In this document: positions 18,186-30,353 of the stretch, one piece after another
Layout: every line of letters starts with the position of its first letter
How positions within the stretch are numbered: the stretch's first letter is position 1
Source of the DNA: Catenulispora sp. EB89
Lineage (GTDB): Bacteria > Actinomycetota > Actinomycetes > Streptomycetales > Catenulisporaceae
Direction of reading: 5' to 3'
DNA length: 64,000 bases
Assembly: GCF_041261445.1 (NCBI RefSeq)
Contig: NZ_JBGCCU010000009.1
Span: 62,001-126,000 of the forward strand
Notes under the pieces: generated by a model
The model's input: only the letters and a program-made list of their open reading frames with translations
The model's database searches: none
Told to the model about the DNA's origin: nothing
Made by a program: the position numbers and the translations under genes

Positions 18186-18786
18186 GCCGGGCCCCCTTCT
18201 TCTTCCGCTCCTGGACCGTCCCCCAGACGGCCACCAAACCCATCACCACTGCGCAGACCGCTATCACCGGGAACGTGTGCGTGGTGGCGTGCACCAGCCC
18301 GACTGCCTCTGCCTTGGTGCCCTCGTAGGGCGGGTTGCGCCACTCCAGCTCGGCCACCGCGCCGACCAGCCAGATCACCGGCGGCAGCGCGGGGATCAGG
18401 TACCACAGCCAGTTGGACGCGGCCGCCGCGGCGGCGAGGCCGGCCGCGAGCACGCAGACCACGGCGAAGCCCGGGCCGTAGTAGTTGCCCAGGATTTTGC
18501 CCACGATCGCGGCGAGCACCGGGCCCAGCCCCACGGCGGCCGCCGGCAGCCACCCCGGCATCCCCGCCAGCAGCGGCGGACGCCCCGAACCCGACCCCGG
18601 CTCGTTCGGGCCGGCCGGGGCGGGGGCGCCGCGGCCCTCGGAACGCGGCGCCTGCCGACGGCTGCCGCCGGGACCGCCGGGACCGCTGGTGTAACTGGGA
18701 CCGCCGGGGCCTGGGTTCGCGCCGGCACGCCGTGGAACGGGCGGACGGGGTTGCGAGCCTGATGGGCGGCGCGTCTGGGGTGGCAT
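18175..18786 (-). CDS. Proline-rich small membrane protein (DUF6542-like)
   Basis: A 203-aa protein. The first ~75 residues are Pro/Gly/Arg-rich and disordered. About four transmembrane segments follow (roughly 80-100, 104-120, 125-143 and 170-186), and it ends in a basic tail (VQERKKKGARRGR). The order of helices and the GPVLAAIVGKILGNYYGPGF block resemble the DUF6542 group found in actinobacteria, but this assignment is from memory. The gene overlaps the LCP gene by 11 nt, so they are translationally linked. A structural partner of the LCP ligase is a reasonable guess only. Confidence 0.7.
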   Translation of the reverse strand: MPPQTRRPSGSQPRPPVPRRAGANPGPGGPSYTSGPGGPGGSRRQAPRSEGRGAPAPAGPNEPGSGSGRPPLLAGMPGWLPAAAVGLGPVLAAIVGKILGNYYGPGFAVVCVLAAGLAAAAAASNWLWYLIPALPPVIWLVGAVAELEWRNPPYEGTKAEAVGLVHATTHTFPVIAVCAVVMGLVAVWGTVQERKKKGARRGR

Positions 18787-19052
18787 GGGACTCCGAAGTC
18801 GAGAGAGGGCGAAAGCCGAACCGGTTGATGCTCACTACTTGGACGCCGCAGCCCACCCTCAGGTTCGTCACAGACTCGCTACAACCGGAAGCTGCGACCG
18901 ACCCGCGACCGACCCGCGACGAACCCGCGACGAACCCGCGCCGGCGGGGTAAGGGGTAATACGCGAGCCTTTCGAGTGCGTGTAACCGAACCGGGTGATC
19001 GCAACGTCTGGACGAGCATAGACGTGAATACGGATCGGGAGGGCGGGCGTTG

Positions 19053-20489
19053 ATGAGGCTCGGACGCCGAAGCGGTGGACCAGCGAAAATCCCGGAATCG
19101 GCGCCTTCTGCCCGCGGCGGCCTGCGTCAACTACGAACGATCATTGCTGTATCGACCTTGTCACTGTTGGTGACAGTGGCCGGATCCACTGGCTATGTCT
19201 ACCTGCACCTCGACCACAACATCCACACCGCCGGCGACCTGAACACGCTGCCGGACCGGCCGCCGGTGCTCGTTCCGCCGCCGACGACGAGCACGAGCGG
19301 CAGCAGCGCCCCGGCTCCCAGCACGTCCAGCACCGCGCCTCAGGGCCCTCCTATCAATATTCTGCTTCTAGGCTCCCAGACCCGTGACGGACAGGCGGGG
19401 CAGTTCGGCGACTCCAACTCCACCGGCAGCTTCGGCGGCTCGGACGGCACCGACCTGTCCGACACCTCGATGCTGCTGCACATCTCCGGCGACCGGCAGC
19501 ACGCCATCGTGGTCTCCATCCCGCGCGACACCCTCGTCGACCGGCCGACGTGCCCCGCCCGCGACGGCAAGGGCACGATCCCCGGGCAGCAGCGGGCGAT
19601 GTTCGACGCGTCGATGAGCCTCGGCGGGCCGTTGTGCGCGGCCGAGACCGTCGAGCAGTACTTCCATGTCAGGGTCGACCACTTCGTGCGGCTGGACTTC
19701 AACGGCTTCCGCAAGATCGTCACCTACCTCGGCGGCGTCGAGGTCTGCATCCCGCCCGGCGGCATCAACGATCCGTTCAGCCACCTCAACCTCCCGGCCG
19801 GGCGGCAGGTGGTCACCGGCGACGAGGCGCTGGCGTTCGTGCGAGACCGGCACGGCCTGGCCGGCGGCAGCGACCTGGCCCGCATCGAGATGCAGAAGAT
19901 GTTCCTGACCTCGCTGATCACCAAGATCGAGGACTCCGGGACGCTGAACGACGCGGGCAAGCTCTACCAGCTGGCGAACACCACCACGTCGTCGATCACC
20001 ACCGACGACGCGCTGGGCTCGGTGTCGGCGCTGCTGGACCTGGCGAGCGAGGTGCAGGACATCAAGCCGCACGACATCGACTTCGTGACCATGCCGACGG
20101 TGCAGGACCAGATCGATCCCAACCGGGTCGATCCCGCGCCGGACGCCGAGACGCTGTGGGCGCTGATCCGGAGCGACCAGGCGCTGGACGGGGCGTCGAC
20201 GGCTGCGACGACGGCGACGCCGGCGAGCTCGGCGACGACCGCGACGGCACCCGCGACTCCGACCCCGACCGGCGACGCCACGCCGAGCACCGATGCCGGA
20301 ACGCCGACGCCGACGCCGACTCCTACTAGCACTGGGACGACTCCTTCGCCGACCGGACCCCCGTCCCAGGCGTCGTCGGCGACAGCACCGTCCTCGGGCA
20401 TAGCGACCGATCTCCAGGACCGGCCCGCCGACGCGGACATCTGCTCCAACCTCCCGGCGTCCAATCCCTATGCCGCAGACGGGTCCTGA
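19053..20489 (+). CDS. LCP-family protein, second copy
   Basis: A 478-aa membrane-anchored protein divergent from the first LCP operon. There is one transmembrane helix (about residues 27-52), a Pro/Ser/Thr stalk, then an LCP domain (about 100-330): INILLLGSQTRDGQ, HAIVVSIPRDTLVDRPTCP, VDHFVRLDFNGFRKIVTYLGGVEVCIP and ALAFVRDRHGL, with the lipid-binding arginines intact. The C-terminus lacks LytR_C and is instead a ~100-residue Thr/Pro/Ala repeat ending in a hydrophilic segment with one cysteine. ATG 19053, right after TTG 19050, has a GGAGGG site. The divergent pair suggests two substrate-specific ligases. Confidence 0.92.
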   Translation: MRLGRRSGGPAKIPESAPSARGGLRQLRTIIAVSTLSLLVTVAGSTGYVYLHLDHNIHTAGDLNTLPDRPPVLVPPPTTSTSGSSAPAPSTSSTAPQGPPINILLLGSQTRDGQAGQFGDSNSTGSFGGSDGTDLSDTSMLLHISGDRQHAIVVSIPRDTLVDRPTCPARDGKGTIPGQQRAMFDASMSLGGPLCAAETVEQYFHVRVDHFVRLDFNGFRKIVTYLGGVEVCIPPGGINDPFSHLNLPAGRQVVTGDEALAFVRDRHGLAGGSDLARIEMQKMFLTSLITKIEDSGTLNDAGKLYQLANTTTSSITTDDALGSVSALLDLASEVQDIKPHDIDFVTMPTVQDQIDPNRVDPAPDAETLWALIRSDQALDGASTAATTATPASSATTATAPATPTPTGDATPSTDAGTPTPTPTPTSTGTTPSPTGPPSQASSATAPSSGIATDLQDRPADADICSNLPASNPYAADGS

Positions 20490-20548
20490 ACTCCCGGGCT
20501 CAACCCCGGCTCACCCGATGGTGTTCCGGTGGGCAGGCGGCGTGCTCG

Positions 20549-21547
20549 GTGCGTGAGAAGATTTCAAGGGTGATCCGAGCCAGTGACATCGAGCAGGCGG
20601 CCGAGGTGCTTCGCGCCGGAGGCCTGGTGGCCCTCCCCACCGAGACCGTCTACGGCCTGGGGGCCGACGCCGAGAACCCGGCCGCGGTGGCGCGCGTCTA
20701 CCTGGCCAAGGGGCGTCCGCCCACGCATCCGCTGATCGTCCACCTCGCGGGCGCCGACCAGCTCGACGACTGGGCCGACGGCGTGCCCGATGCGGCGCGC
20801 CTGCTGGCCGAGCGGTTCTGGCCGGGGCCCCTGACGCTGGTCCTGCGGCGGGGGAGCCGGGTGCCGTTGGAGGCGACCGGCGGCTTGGAGACGGTGGCGC
20901 TGCGCGTGCCGAACCATCCGGTCGCGTTGGAGCTGCTGAAGGCGTTCGGGGGAGGGATCGCGGCTCCGTCGGCCAACCGCTTCGGCTCGGTGAGCCCGAC
21001 CACCGCCGAGCACGTCCGGGCCGAGCTCGGCGACGCCGTCGACTTCGTGCTCGACGGCGGCCCCTGCGAGGTGGGCGTCGAGTCGACGATCGTCGACGCC
21101 ACCGGCGACACTCTCAGCATCCTGCGACCCGGCGGCGTGACGCGCGAAAGCCTGGAGGCGGCGCTGGGCTCGCCGCTGTCGGTGCCCGAGGCCAGTCCCG
21201 TTCGGGTGCCGGGTCAGCATCCCTCGCACTACGCGCCGCGCGCGAAGGTCGTCCTGGTCCGGCCGGACGAGGTCGTCGCGGAAGCCGGACGCGCGCAGGA
21301 CGAGGGCTACCAGGTCGGCGTGTTCCTGCCGCCGGCGTTCGCCGATGCCCCGGTGAAGGCGCACGCAGTGGTGCAGGTGCCGGACTCGGAAGCCACGTAC
21401 GCGCACCACCTCTACAACTACTTGCGCGAACTCGACGAGCAGGGCTGCGACCTGATCATCGCGTCGCTGCCGACGGAGTCGGGGCTGGGGCTGGCGATCG
21501 CCAACCGGCTGCGGCGCGCGGCGGGGCCCCGGGACCTTACTGCTTGA
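20549..21547 (+). CDS. tsaC: Threonylcarbamoyl-AMP synthase (Sua5/YrdC)
   Basis: A 332-aa full-length Sua5-type enzyme making threonylcarbamoyl-AMP from threonine, bicarbonate and ATP, the first step in the t6A37 tRNA modification. The YrdC domain (residues 10-200) has GGLVALPTETVYGLGADAENPAAVARVYLAKGRPPTHPLIVHL (the KGRP nucleotide-binding signature), FWPGPLTLVL, and SANRFGSVSPTTAEHV. The Sua5 C-terminal domain (about 215-325) follows the GQHPSHYAPRAKVVLV linker. It is cytoplasmic. The start is GTG at 20549; GTG 20570 is an alternative. The preceding gene ends 59 bp upstream, so separate transcription is likely. Essential in most bacteria. Confidence 0.95.
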   Translation: MREKISRVIRASDIEQAAEVLRAGGLVALPTETVYGLGADAENPAAVARVYLAKGRPPTHPLIVHLAGADQLDDWADGVPDAARLLAERFWPGPLTLVLRRGSRVPLEATGGLETVALRVPNHPVALELLKAFGGGIAAPSANRFGSVSPTTAEHVRAELGDAVDFVLDGGPCEVGVESTIVDATGDTLSILRPGGVTRESLEAALGSPLSVPEASPVRVPGQHPSHYAPRAKVVLVRPDEVVAEAGRAQDEGYQVGVFLPPAFADAPVKAHAVVQVPDSEATYAHHLYNYLRELDEQGCDLIIASLPTESGLGLAIANRLRRAAGPRDLTA

Positions 21548-21566
21548 CCTGCGTAAATGGGGGTAC
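21542..21566 (+). promoter_or_regulatory. SigB-type stress promoter candidate ahead of the LapA/CsbD genes
   Basis: GCTT (21542-21545), a 15-bp spacer and GGGTAC (21561-21566) match the actinomycete SigB/SigF consensus GTTT-N14-16-GGGTAY with one change. The initiation point would be ~50 nt before the LapA-like gene. The downstream CsbD gene belongs to a family that is a classic sigma-B target, which supports the call. Confidence 0.55.
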
Positions 21567-21622
21567 CCAGCCAGTAATGGGTCGATATCCGGCGCTGGTG
21601 CGCCGGTGAGAGGTTGCTGGCC

Positions 21623-22087
21623 ATGGCTGGAAACGTGCCGCAGGAACCGGATCCTCCGCGCGATCCGGCGCAGGCCCCAAACCCGGCGGTCACATCGGCA
21701 CCGACACCGGCACCGGCACCGACTCCGACGCCAACACCGACACCGATCCCGGATCCGGTACCGGCGCCCACGCGCCTCGGCGGCCTGTGGGTGATCCTGA
21801 CCAGCGGCGCCGTGGTGCTGGTGTTGCTGCTGGTGTTCATCCTCCAGAACGGCCAGCACGTCCAGATCCACCTCTACGGCGGTCACTGGGACGCCCCGTT
21901 GGGCGTCGCTCTCCTCATGGCAGCGGCACTCGGTGTACTGCTCGTTCTGGTGCCGGGAGCGGGCCGGATCATCCAGCTGCGCCGCACGGCACGAAAGCTG
22001 CACCAGGCCCGCGAGCAGCTCCTGGAGCAGGTCCCGCAGGTCCCGGCAACCCCACCAGCCCCGCCGGTACCACCACGGCAAGGCTGA
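21623..22087 (+). CDS. LapA-domain membrane protein
   Basis: A 154-aa protein starting MAGNVPQEPDPP. Residues 1-45 are a Pro/Thr/Ala repeat. Two transmembrane segments follow (about 55-75 and 90-112), with the LapA-like motif FILQNGQHVQIHLYGGHWDAPLGVALLMAAALGVL between them, then a short coiled coil (RRTARKLHQAREQLLEQV). LapA-domain proteins sit in the inner membrane; in E. coli the relative assists envelope assembly, while the actinobacterial role is unknown. ATG 21623 follows GAGAGG at 9 nt. Downstream are two further small stress-type genes in the same direction, the whole group behind a SigB-like promoter. Confidence 0.8.
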   Translation: MAGNVPQEPDPPRDPAQAPNPAVTSAPTPAPAPTPTPTPTPIPDPVPAPTRLGGLWVILTSGAVVLVLLLVFILQNGQHVQIHLYGGHWDAPLGVALLMAAALGVLLVLVPGAGRIIQLRRTARKLHQAREQLLEQVPQVPATPPAPPVPPRQG

Positions 22088-22124
22088 ACCTGCGGCGTCG
22101 CCGAAACCGGCGAATCATGAAGCC

Positions 22125-22286
22125 ATGGGATGGATAGTTCTGATCATCGTCTTGGCTCTGGTGTTCGGCGTCCTCGGCGCCGTGATCAAGGGCCTCCTGT
22201 GGCTCCTGGTCGTCGGCATCGTGCTCTTCGTCGCCGGATTGCTCTTCGGTGCGGTCAAGTCGCGCAGCGGCTCCCGCACCAGGTGA
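22125..22286 (+). CDS. Small hydrophobic membrane peptide
   Basis: A 53-aa protein, MGWIVLIIVLALVFGVLGAV at the N-terminus, with two closely spaced transmembrane segments (about residues 3-18 and 22-42) and a basic C-terminal tail (KSRSGSRTR). It resembles the short 'hydrophobic protein' family common in Streptomyces. No function is known. It lies 37 bp after the LapA-like gene and 39 bp before the CsbD gene, so the three probably form a stress operon. A similar peptide is encoded at 46818-46997. Confidence 0.75.
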   Translation: MGWIVLIIVLALVFGVLGAVIKGLLWLLVVGIVLFVAGLLFGAVKSRSGSRTR

Positions 22287-22325
22287 TCAGGGCGCCATCG
22301 ACATGCCCTCGGAAGGGAGCAGTTC

Positions 22326-22523
22326 ATGAGCGACGTCTCCAACAAGGCTCAGGAAGCCTTCGGCAAGGTCAAGGAGAAGACCGGAGAACTCACCGACGAC
22401 CAGGACCTGGCGACGGAGGGCCGGAACGACCAGACCGAGTCCAAGGCCAAACAACTCGCCGAGGACGCCAAGGACATGGTCGGCCATGTGGCGGACCGCG
22501 TGAAGGACGTGTTCAAGAAGTAG
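22326..22523 (+). CDS. CsbD family stress protein
   Basis: A 65-aa, highly charged helical protein, MSDVSNKAQEAFGKVKEKTGELTDDQDLATEGRNDQTESKAKQLAEDAKDMVGHVADRVKDVFKK in family pattern: the CsbD fold has the KGKVKEKTG and EGRNDQ elements. Members are hydrophilic, LEA-like general-stress proteins under sigma-B control in Bacillus. A good GGAAGGGAG site precedes the ATG. It is the last gene of the putative stress operon that starts at 21623; an inverted repeat at 22558-22591 follows as a terminator. Confidence 0.93.
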   Translation: MSDVSNKAQEAFGKVKEKTGELTDDQDLATEGRNDQTESKAKQLAEDAKDMVGHVADRVKDVFKK

Positions 22524-22551
22524 GACGGGTTCGAGCAGTCCGAGAAGAAGG

Positions 22552-23121
22552 TCAGCGCGTGCCGGGATCCGGTGATTCGGCTCCCGGCACGTTCAGGTCC
22601 ATGCTCGGCTCCATCGCAGGCGCCAGCCCGGCAGCCGGCTCGGGCGCCAGAGGTGACGGCTCGACCGGCGCCAGCATCGGCTCGACCTGCTCCGCCCCCA
22701 CCGCGGCCGCGACCGTATCCAGCGGCGACGGCGCCGGCGGCCCTGCCAGCGACCCCGCTGGCGACCCCGTCGGCAACGGCATCACCGCGGCCGCCAGAAA
22801 ACTCTCCCGTGGCGTCGGCATCGCCGGCTCCACCTCCCCCGTGAGCAGGTCCAGGAACGGCCCCACCTGCAGCCCGTCCTGAGCCGAGTGCCGGAACGGG
22901 TTGTCCGGATGGATCACGTAGTGCGTGCGCCGCCCCATGCGGACGCGCTCCACGTATCCGGCCCGCTCCAGGTCCGCGATGATCGCCTGGGTCGCGCGCT
23001 CGGTGATGCCGATGATCGCGCTGATGTCCCGGACCCGGGACCGTGGATTCCGGGCGATCTCGACGAGGACGTGTCCGTGGGAGGTGAGCAGCGTCCACTT
23101 CCGACGTTCGTCTGCCTCCAT
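22552..23121 (-). CDS. Winged-helix regulator with disordered C-terminal tail
   Basis: A 189-aa protein. The N-terminal 90 residues form a MarR-like wHTH: LLTSHGHVLVEIARNPRSRVRDISAIIGITERATQAIIADLERAGYVERVRMGRRTHYVIHPDNPFRH. A C-terminal Pro/Ala/Glu-rich tail of about 80 residues has no visible motif. The ATG at 23121 lies one codon inside a TTG start. It is convergent with the CsbD operon; the terminator hairpin of that operon lies within its last codons. It reads away from the PP2C gene cluster, and no target operator can be named. Confidence 0.8.
   Translation of the reverse strand: MEADERRKWTLLTSHGHVLVEIARNPRSRVRDISAIIGITERATQAIIADLERAGYVERVRMGRRTHYVIHPDNPFRHSAQDGLQVGPFLDLLTGEVEPAMPTPRESFLAAAVMPLPTGSPAGSLAGPPAPSPLDTVAAAVGAEQVEPMLAPVEPSPLAPEPAAGLAPAMEPSMDLNVPGAESPDPGTR
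22558..22591. terminator. Hairpin after CsbD gene, overlapping the convergent regulator's 3' end
   Basis: CGTGCCGGGA (22558-22567) pairs with TCCCGGCACG (22582-22591): a 10-bp stem with a 14-nt loop. On the plus strand it is 35 nt after the csbD stop. On the minus strand it is inside the last codons of the 22552-23121 gene, so it can act only for the plus-strand operon. Confidence 0.6.
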
Positions 23122-23237
23122 CAAGCCAGCATATCTCGGCCGGTATGGAACGACGTTGACCTCTAACAGGCTTCACACGCCCCCGGCGCCCCTGGCGGGG
23201 TTCTCGATGGTGCTCCCGATGGTGCCCCGGCACGCCC

Positions 23238-24425
23238 TCACGAGCCCGGACGCCCGTACCAGTCCACGCACACCACGACCGCGTCGTCGTCGGCGTCGGC
23301 CGACCGGTGGCCGGCCACCTCGCGCAGGATCGCGGTCGGCACGTCCTCGGCCGGCAGCAGCCCGGAGGCGACGATCCCGCGGTTCAGCGCGGCCGGGCCG
23401 TAGACCTCCCCGCGGGGCGAGAGCGCCGCGTGCGCGCCGTCGCTGACGATGACCAGCCGGTCGCCGGGCTCCAGCCGGAACGTCTGGACCTCGTACGCGG
23501 TCTCCTCGAACATGCCCAGCGGCAGCTGCGGTTCGACCGCGATCCGCTCGGTGGAGCGGCCGCGGCGCAGCCACATCTGTGGCGAGCCGGCGTCGACCAC
23601 GCTCACCACGTCGGTGTCGTAGTCGAAGGACAGCAGCAGGGCACTGACATACATGTCGCCCTGGTGCTGCGCGTAGACGGCCTGGTCGGCCAGCGCCGCC
23701 TGGTCGGCCAGGCCGATGCCGGCGCGGCGCGCGTTGCGCAGCGCGTTCACCGCCAGCGAGGTCAGCAGCGCGGCCGTCATGCCCTCGCCCATGCCGTTGA
23801 TGACGGCCAGCGTCAGGTCGGTGTCGGTGACGGCCCAGTCGTAGCCGTCGCCGCGGATCGCGTAGGCCGGTTCGAGCTGCGCGCCGAGGGCGTACTCGCG
23901 GCGGCGGCTGGCGCGGCCGGGCAGCAGCTGCCACTGGGTCTCGGCGGCCAGCGTGAGCCGGGTGGCCCGGCGGGCCTGCTGGTAGCGGTCGGTGTCGCGT
24001 TCGGCGACGATGATCTCGTGCCCGAGCAGCTGGGCGATCGCCTGCAGCGCCTCGACGTCGGGGCCGGAGACGTCGCCGCTTGCGCCGTTCCCGTCGCCAT
24101 CTCCGGCGGGCAGCCGCGCGGTGAGCGTCCCGTGCCGGTCCCCGCGCACCGTCACCGGCACCGTGACGATGACCTTCCCGTCCTGGAGCTGCTGGAACTG
24201 CGCCAGCTGGCTGGCGAACGCCTTCCCCTCGACGCTGGCGTGGATCGGCAGCGTCCGGGCCGGCGCCGGCCCGCCGACCGGCGCGAGCACCCGCAGCGCG
24301 TAGTCGGCCAGGTGCACCTGGACGCCGTCGATCCCCATGCCCAGCAGGGCAGCGCGCACGGCTTCCGGCAACGCTTCCGGGTCGGCCGAGCGCAGGGCGC
24401 GCTCCACGGTCGGATAATCGATCAC
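23238..24425 (-). CDS. PP2C-type (SpoIIE) serine phosphatase with GAF-like sensor
   Basis: A 395-aa cytoplasmic protein. Residues 1-165 form a GAF-like domain (VERALRSADPEALPEAVRAALLGMGIDGVQVHLADY ... VTVPVTVRGDRHGTLTARLP). The C-terminal SpoIIE domain (about 190-390) has GDGYDWAVTDTDLTLAVINGMGEGMTAALLTSLAVNALRNARR, with metal-binding aspartates, and VSDGAHAALSPRGEVYG. The usual DVxGHG metal motif reads NGMGEG, a notable change, so activity may be altered. The GTG at 24425 follows AGGAA. It belongs to the RsbU/RsbP group that dephosphorylates STAS antagonists; a STAS protein is encoded 800 bp away. Divergent from the MarR gene with a 31-bp gap. Confidence 0.85.
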   Translation of the reverse strand: MIDYPTVERALRSADPEALPEAVRAALLGMGIDGVQVHLADYALRVLAPVGGPAPARTLPIHASVEGKAFASQLAQFQQLQDGKVIVTVPVTVRGDRHGTLTARLPAGDGDGNGASGDVSGPDVEALQAIAQLLGHEIIVAERDTDRYQQARRATRLTLAAETQWQLLPGRASRRREYALGAQLEPAYAIRGDGYDWAVTDTDLTLAVINGMGEGMTAALLTSLAVNALRNARRAGIGLADQAALADQAVYAQHQGDMYVSALLLSFDYDTDVVSVVDAGSPQMWLRRGRSTERIAVEPQLPLGMFEETAYEVQTFRLEPGDRLVIVSDGAHAALSPRGEVYGPAALNRGIVASGLLPAEDVPTAILREVAGHRSADADDDAVVVCVDWYGRPGS

Positions 24426-24456
24426 TTCGGTTCCTGATTCTACGGGGAGGGCGCGG

Positions 24457-25041
24457 GTGGTCGCCTCGGCGCGGCAGTGGCACAGTGGTGGCGTGCACCA
24501 GGATCCGCCGCCGCCCGAGAAGGTCGCCGAGACGGCGGCCGCGCTCGCGGAGTTGCTGGACGCCTTGCACGGACGGGGTATGGAGTCACTCCCCGGCGGC
24601 CCGGTCCCGCCGTCGCAGCTGCGGGCGCTGCGGGCGATCGAGCGCTCCGAGGGCATCAACCTGCGCGCGCTGGCCGAGGCTCTGGGCACCAGGCCGCCGG
24701 CCACCAGCCGGCTGTGCGACCGCATGGAGGCCGACGGGCTGGTCCGCCGCACGCCGAGCGCCAGCAGCCGCCGCGAGGTCGAGCTCTGGCTCAGCCCGCG
24801 GGCCCGCCGGGTGCTCGCCGAGATCCGCTCGGCCCGGGTGCGGGAGCTCCAGGAGGTCATGCAGACGCTGCCGCCGGACTCTCTGGCGGGGCTGTCGACC
24901 CATCTCGGGAGCCTCCAGGCCGCGATCGAACAGCGGCTGGGATCCTCCTCGGCAACCGGTTCCGAGACGGAGGAGTCGGACGCGGCCGGCCCGGGAACAG
25001 GCGAGTCGGGGGCCGGTGAGCAGGAGAGCAGCGCAGCCTGA
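24457..25041 (+). CDS. MarR family transcriptional regulator
   Basis: A 194-aa protein. The wHTH (residues 50-125) reads VPPSQLRALRAIERSEGINLRALAEALGTRPPATSRLCDRMEADGLVRRTPSASSRREVELWLSPRARRVL. Dimerisation helices flank it; the C-terminal 35 residues are a disordered Glu/Ser/Gly tail. GTG 24457 is chosen because GGGGAGG precedes it by 6 nt; GTG 24493 is closer to the domain but has no ribosome-binding site. Divergent from the PP2C phosphatase gene with overlapping promoters, so it plausibly controls that gene and the STAS gene downstream. Confidence 0.85.
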   Translation: MVASARQWHSGGVHQDPPPPEKVAETAAALAELLDALHGRGMESLPGGPVPPSQLRALRAIERSEGINLRALAEALGTRPPATSRLCDRMEADGLVRRTPSASSRREVELWLSPRARRVLAEIRSARVRELQEVMQTLPPDSLAGLSTHLGSLQAAIEQRLGSSSATGSETEESDAAGPGTGESGAGEQESSAA

Positions 25042-25230
25042 CCGTCCACTCGCCTCCTTCCCGCCGCTGCCACACGCGTCGCATCACGTCTCGTGCTCCA
25101 CGTTGCCGTAGCGCGACCGGGATCCGGGCGCCGCGTCAAATGTTGCCACATGTAAACGATTAATTCTAAAGTCTGTCGGGGCAGCCGCGGAGCTGCCCGG
25201 TCCGAGCCGTCCACACCGTGGGAGCGTCAC

Positions 25231-25566
25231 ATGAACACCTTCGGTCACACGGTCACCGACCACGGCGACCAGGTGCGCCTCGTACTGACCGGCGACGTGG
25301 ACTTCGCGGCCCACGCTGTCCTCGCCGAAGAGCTCGGAGCGCTGGTCGCGGGCGGACGCCCGGTCGCCGTCGACTGCGCCGGCGTGACGTTCCTGGATTC
25401 GATGGGCCTGCGGGCCCTGATCGAGGGCGTGCAAGCGGCGCAGGCCAAGGGCGTCGGCTTCGAGCTGGCCGATCCCTCCCAGCCCGTGTTGCGGGTGATG
25501 GAGCTGTCGGGAACGACGGAGCTTTTCGCGATCCGGGGTACGAATCCGGAAGATTCAGGCTCCTGA
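25231..25566 (+). CDS. Anti-sigma factor antagonist (STAS domain)
   Basis: A 111-aa single STAS domain. The phosphorylatable serine is Ser57 in the motif VTFLDSMGLRALIEG, the canonical position of RsbV/SpoIIAA. Unphosphorylated, such proteins bind the anti-sigma kinase and free the sigma factor. It sits between the SpoIIE phosphatase (23238-24425) and the HAMP-array kinase (25668). It is very similar to the STAS protein encoded at 33426-33734 (shared PSQPVLRV-ELxGxxELF end), so the cluster has two antagonists, perhaps for different switch kinases. Confidence 0.93.
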   Translation: MNTFGHTVTDHGDQVRLVLTGDVDFAAHAVLAEELGALVAGGRPVAVDCAGVTFLDSMGLRALIEGVQAAQAKGVGFELADPSQPVLRVMELSGTTELFAIRGTNPEDSGS

Positions 25567-25667
25567 GACGTCTGTCGTGCGGTCCGACGGGGGAGGAAGA
25601 TGACTCAGGTCGGCGCGGTCAGCGGCAGAAGTCGCCAGGTGCGATCGGGTAGAGAACAGGATGACTG

Positions 25668-30349
<4,682 letters not shown>

Positions 30350-30353
<4 letters not shown>

